Below, in pieces: positions 27,109 to 29,924 of a DNA stretch of 29,924 nt (positions within the stretch are counted from its first letter, which is position 1; each line of letters opens with the position of its first letter). The translations under genes were made by a program, and so were the position numbers. This DNA comes from DATMGU01 sp035555315 (lineage in GTDB: Bacteria; Pseudomonadota; Alphaproteobacteria; ATCC43930; CGMCC-115725). The notes below the pieces were generated by a model, which worked only from the letters and a program-made list of their open reading frames with translations, made no database searches and was not told the origin of the DNA. The stretch is from assembly GCA_035555315.1 (NCBI GenBank), contig DATMGU010000116.1, positions 1-29,924 of the forward strand, written 5' to 3'.

Positions 27109-27795
27109 TCAAACGCAAAGGTTGAAGGCGATGGAGATGCGCGCGCCGGGTCCCTGATAGGGCGCCACCGCATGGACCAACCAGGACGGGAACAGCAGGA
27201 ACTGACCCGCGCGCGGGCTGACGAATTCGGACAGGCCGGCGGTGATGCAGCCGCGCAGACCCATTTTCAGGTTGGGCGCGTACATCTGCGGCATGACCCC
27301 ACGAGGATCGGCCATCTCGAAACTGCCACCCAAAGCTTCCGCGTCGCCATCGGCGCCGTCATCGACATAATAGGCACCCGACCAGAACGCGCCGCCATGG
27401 CTGTGCAGGTGATTGGAATTGCCCCGTCGATTGATATTCGCCCAGGCATTGACGCGCCAGGTGAAATCCGCCCGGACCAGCTCGGTCTGGCGCTGCACGA
27501 CGGTCATGCGCGTGCCGAGCTGGCGCGCCGCCTCCAGCACGATTGCCCCGGGGGCGCCGCTCCATTCCTCGAAATCCGTATCCGATTGCCAGCCGCCGGA
27601 ATTGCTCTTGCGCACCGACGGGGTGGCGGCCTCCCGCGCCAGGACGATCTCCCGCAGCGCCGGATTGACGGTCGCCGCGTCGGTGAGCTCGGCGATGATC
27701 AGCGGCGTCGGAAACAGCGTGCGCATATCGAGCGCATCGCCGAGCAACGCGCGCGGCGCGGGGGACGGGTGGTCGGATGGGGGCATGACGGTCAT
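27109..27795 (-). CDS. Putative 2OG-Fe(II) oxygenase (TIGR02466 type)
   Basis: The 228-residue protein resembles a family of putative 2-oxoglutarate and iron-dependent dioxygenases of unknown substrate. The metal site is suggested by NHLHSHGGAFWSGAYYV (128-144, histidines 129, 131 and 133) and by FPSWLVHAVAPYQG (202-215, H209), with R219 in ARISIAFN placed for 2-oxoglutarate. The start is ATG at 27795; an ATG three codons later is also possible. No strong Shine-Dalgarno sequence is visible. It stands between the PAS gene and mutT on the same strand, with a hairpin separating it from mutT. Confidence 0.88.
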   Translation of the reverse strand: MTVMPPSDHPSPAPRALLGDALDMRTLFPTPLIIAELTDAATVNPALREIVLAREAATPSVRKSNSGGWQSDTDFEEWSGAPGAIVLEAARQLGTRMTVVQRQTELVRADFTWRVNAWANINRRGNSNHLHSHGGAFWSGAYYVDDGADGDAEALGGSFEMADPRGVMPQMYAPNLKMGLRGCITAGLSEFVSPRAGQFLLFPSWLVHAVAPYQGPGARISIAFNLCV

Positions 27796-27891
27796 CAGCG
27801 GGATCTAGCCAAAGCGCGTATCGGAACACGGTTTCCCGCGAGTTCCCCCAAAATTAACCTCGAATTGGCAACAAACCGTTACCTCGACAGA

Positions 27892-27909
27892 ACCCCCCTC
27901 TCGGGGGGT
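27892..27909 (-). terminator. C6/G6 hairpin at the mutT stop codon
   Basis: ACCCCCC (27892-27898) and GGGGGGT (27903-27909) form a 7-bp stem with a 4-base loop. On the minus strand the stem begins with the last base of the mutT TGA and is followed by TCTGTC. The U tract is poor, but the stem is very stable, and the hairpin lies at the end of the argJ-GNAT-mutT set. Confidence 0.6.
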
Positions 27910-28325
27910 CAGAGCAGGTCGCGGAGCATCGCCACCAAAGGCTTGTCGGCCGGCGGCATGGGATAGTCGTCCATGCGCTGTGGCCGGACCCAGGCCAGCA
28001 CCTGCCCTTCGCGGGCAACCGGGATGCCTTGCCATTTGCGGCAGACATAGAGCGGCATCAGCAGATGAAACCGCTCGTAGCCGTGCGAGGCGAAGGTGAA
28101 CGGCGCCAGGCAGCTCGCTGCCACATCGATGCCCAGCTCCTCCGCCAATTCGCGGATCAGCGCCGCTTCCGGCGTCTCGCCGGCCTCGACCTTGCCGCCG
28201 GGGAACTCCCACAAGCCGGCCAGCGACTTACCGGGCGGCCGCTGCGCCAACAGGATCCGGCCATCGGTATCGATGAGCGCCACCGCGACGACCAGGACCG
28301 TAGGGAGGCTGATTTCCGTCATCAT
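27909..28325 (-). CDS. mutT: MutT-type 8-oxo-dGTP diphosphatase (Nudix)
   Basis: MutT removes oxidised dGTP from the nucleotide pool and so prevents A-to-C mutations. The protein is about 138 residues and has the full Nudix box GGKVEAGETPEAALIRELAEELGI, with the expected WEFPGG before it and a MutT-like C-terminus (WVRPQRMDDYPMPPADKPLV). Two adjacent ATG codons are possible starts (28325 and 28322). The first overlaps the GNAT stop codon by four bases (ATGATGA), so translation is probably coupled. The order argJ-GNAT-mutT is conserved in alphaproteobacteria (from memory). Confidence 0.95.
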   Translation of the reverse strand: MMTEISLPTVLVVAVALIDTDGRILLAQRPPGKSLAGLWEFPGGKVEAGETPEAALIRELAEELGIDVAASCLAPFTFASHGYERFHLLMPLYVCRKWQGIPVAREGQVLAWVRPQRMDDYPMPPADKPLVAMLRDLL

Positions 28326-28942
28326 GCCGCCGGCGCTCCGGATGTGGCGCGCTGTTGCCATTCGACGCGGCTGATCGCATAGCGGCGGGCGGCCGCGGTG
28401 AAGCCGCGCGCCCGAAAATCCAGCTGGATGATCCGTTCGAACGACATCCCGGCTTTTTCCATGGCCCGCCACGATCCGATATTGTCGACATGGGCATCGG
28501 CCTCGACCCTGGTCATGCGCGGCAGCTCGAAGGCATACCCCAGCGCCAGGCTGATCGCTTCGGCGGCGTAACCCCGTCCCCAATAGGCCCGGCCGAACCA
28601 ATATCCCAGGCGCGCCAGGGTTCGGCCGGCCTGCAGATGCAGGGCGATACAGCCGATCAAGCCGCCCTCGGCACGGCCCTCGACCGCGAAGATCCGGTCG
28701 GTGCCGCGTTCCAGATGCCGGTGGGTGAGCGCGATGAATTCGGCGGCCAGCGCCGGCTCGTAGGGGTGCGGGATCTCGCCGACATAGCGGACCACCTCGA
28801 AATCGTTGAGCAGCCGCGCCATGGCCATGGCCTCGCTGGCGCGGAACGGGCGCAGCCTGAGGCGGCGGCCCTCGACCGCCAGATCAGGCGGGCGGCCTAA
28901 CAGCGCCGATAGCCCAAGATGGAACGGCCCGGGATGAGACAA
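28322..28942 (-). CDS. GNAT family N-acetyltransferase (RimJ/RimL-like)
   Basis: The 206-residue protein belongs to the GNAT acetyltransferases that use acetyl-CoA, in the RimJ/RimL-like group (LRPFRASEAMAMARLLND near the start). The acetyl-CoA loop is YWGRGYAAEAISLALGYAF, followed by VEADAHVDNIGSWRAMEKAGM, the usual last motif of this group. The acceptor is unknown: ribosomal proteins, small molecules or amino groups are all possible. It begins 30 bases after argJ and overlaps mutT by four bases. Confidence 0.93.
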   Translation of the reverse strand: MSHPGPFHLGLSALLGRPPDLAVEGRRLRLRPFRASEAMAMARLLNDFEVVRYVGEIPHPYEPALAAEFIALTHRHLERGTDRIFAVEGRAEGGLIGCIALHLQAGRTLARLGYWFGRAYWGRGYAAEAISLALGYAFELPRMTRVEADAHVDNIGSWRAMEKAGMSFERIIQLDFRARGFTAAARRYAISRVEWQQRATSGAPAA

Positions 28943-28972
28943 TCCAAGACGGTCGCCGCCGCGCGCCGCCGC

Positions 28973-29924
28973 TTAGCTGCGATAGCTGCCATTGATGTCG
29001 ATATAGCGATGAGTCAGATCGCAGGTCCAGACGGTCGCCTTGCCGCGTCCGAGGCCGATATCGACCGCGATCTTGATCTCCCGGCCAGCCATGTGACGCG
29101 CGACCGGCGCCTCGTCATAGCCGGATACCGGACCGCCCTCGGCCGCGACCGGCACGCCGCCGATCGAGATCGCCAGCCGGTCGCGATCGGCCTTTTCGCC
29201 CGACTTGCCGACCGCCATGACGATGCGGCCCCAATTGGCGTCACCCGCGGCCAGCGCGGTCTTGACCAGCGGCGAATTGCCGATCGACAGGCCGATGCGC
29301 CGCGCCGCGGCGGCCGACGTCGCCCCGGTGACCGCGATCTCGACGAATTTCTCGGCCCCTTCGCCGTCACGGACGATCTGCTGAGCCAGATCGATCAGCA
29401 CCGCGTCGAGTGCCGCCCGGAACGCCTTGAGGCGCGGGTCGCTCGGCGATGTCACGGCCGCGTGGGCGGCCTTGCCCGTCGCCACCACCAAGACCGTGTC
29501 GCTGGTCGAGGTGTCGCCATCCACGGTGATCGAATTGAACGACCGGTCCGCCCCGGCGGTCAGCAAAGCCTGCAAGACCGGCGCGTCCAGCTTCGCATCG
29601 GTGAACACATAGCCCAGCATCGTCGCCATATCGGGCGCTATCATGCCCGAGCCTTTGCAGAACCCGTTGATCTGCACCGGCACGCCGTCGATCGTGGCAC
29701 CGCGCATCGAGCCCTTGGCAAAGGTATCGGTGGTCATGATCGCCTGCGCCGCGGTGGCCCACGCGGTCGGCGAAGCGGCGGCGATCAGGCCGGGCAGCGC
29801 GTTGGTGATCTTTTCCGCCAGCGGCGGCTCGCCGATGACGCCGGTCGACGAGATGAAAATCTCCGCCGGCTTGCAGCCGATCGCCTTGGCCGCCGCCGCC
29901 GCGGTCGCCTCGACCACCCGACGG
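28973..29924 (-). CDS. argJ: Glutamate N-acetyltransferase / amino-acid acetyltransferase, C-terminal part
   Basis: ArgJ transfers acetyl from N-acetylornithine to glutamate and often also makes N-acetylglutamate from acetyl-CoA, in the cyclic arginine pathway. The gene runs off the right edge, so only about 317 of roughly 410 residues are present and no start codon is in the window. The autocatalytic cleavage site is visible as MIAPDMATMLGYVFTD, with the nucleophilic threonine encoded at 29621-29623; this splits the precursor into alpha and beta chains. SSTGVIGEPPL and the C-terminal TCDLTHRYIDINGSYRS are standard. It leads the argJ-GNAT-mutT set. Confidence 0.97.
   Translation of the reverse strand, partial: RRVVEATAAAAAKAIGCKPAEIFISSTGVIGEPPLAEKITNALPGLIAAASPTAWATAAQAIMTTDTFAKGSMRGATIDGVPVQINGFCKGSGMIAPDMATMLGYVFTDAKLDAPVLQALLTAGADRSFNSITVDGDTSTSDTVLVVATGKAAHAAVTSPSDPRLKAFRAALDAVLIDLAQQIVRDGEGAEKFVEIAVTGATSAAAARRIGLSIGNSPLVKTALAAGDANWGRIVMAVGKSGEKADRDRLAISIGGVPVAAEGGPVSGYDEAPVARHMAGREIKIAVDIGLGRGKATVWTCDLTHRYIDINGSYRS

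Noticed and set aside
27826..27849. GGAAC...GTT general stress (EcfG) promoter before the 2OG oxygenase gene
   Set aside because: The spacing between GGAAC and GTT is 14 bases, too short for the usual 16-17.

Overview
The window is GC-rich chromosomal DNA from an alphaproteobacterium, most likely Rhodospirillales-like. The reasons are the gene order ubiG / lysC - ptsP - ispG - hisS - prfA - prmC - DUF4167 - clpB, the argJ - GNAT - mutT set, and alphaproteobacterial families such as DUF4167, DUF1178, a PAS_5-type PAS protein and an NDUFAF5-like methyltransferase. Almost all of it is core housekeeping DNA. I see no prophage, insertion sequence, CRISPR array, tRNA gene or conjugative gene.

Layout. 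Positions 1-218 look like the promoter and leader of a ribosomal RNA operon that reads leftward out of the window: TTGACA-N18-TATAAG, then a boxA-like antitermination site, all on the minus strand. Next, on the minus strand, is a cyanate uptake and detoxification operon, cynA-cynB-cynD-cynS (4041-424). The cynA ribosome binding site lies inside a strong hairpin. Upstream of it, still on the minus strand, runs a long block: lysC, a FabK/nitronate-monooxygenase-type flavoprotein, ptsP (nitrogen-PTS enzyme I), a RodZ-like membrane protein, an amidase, ispG, hisS, prfA, prmC, a DUF4167 protein and clpB (19721 down to 4136). It covers aspartate-family amino acid synthesis, nitrogen-PTS signalling, isoprenoid precursors, translation and proteostasis.

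From 19.7 kb the strands alternate. ubiG diverges from lysC across a spacer with a perfect 9-bp inverted repeat. A TVP38/TMEM64 membrane protein, an orphan ribbon-helix-helix protein with two hairpins after it, DUF1178, a small methyltransferase, a Nit-type amidase, grxC, a ComF-like protein, an NDUFAF5-like methyltransferase, a PAS protein and a 2OG-Fe(II) oxygenase follow. The window closes with mutT, a GNAT acetyltransferase and argJ, which runs off the right edge.

The most notable points are the hairpin that would hide the cynA Shine-Dalgarno sequence, the rRNA promoter that predicts a 16S gene just outside the left edge, an attenuator-like hairpin in the lysC leader, an operator-like palindrome in a candidate promoter of the PAS gene, and a cluster of short tandem duplications at gene ends between 22.9 and 26.4 kb. 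I found no convincing new multi-gene system.
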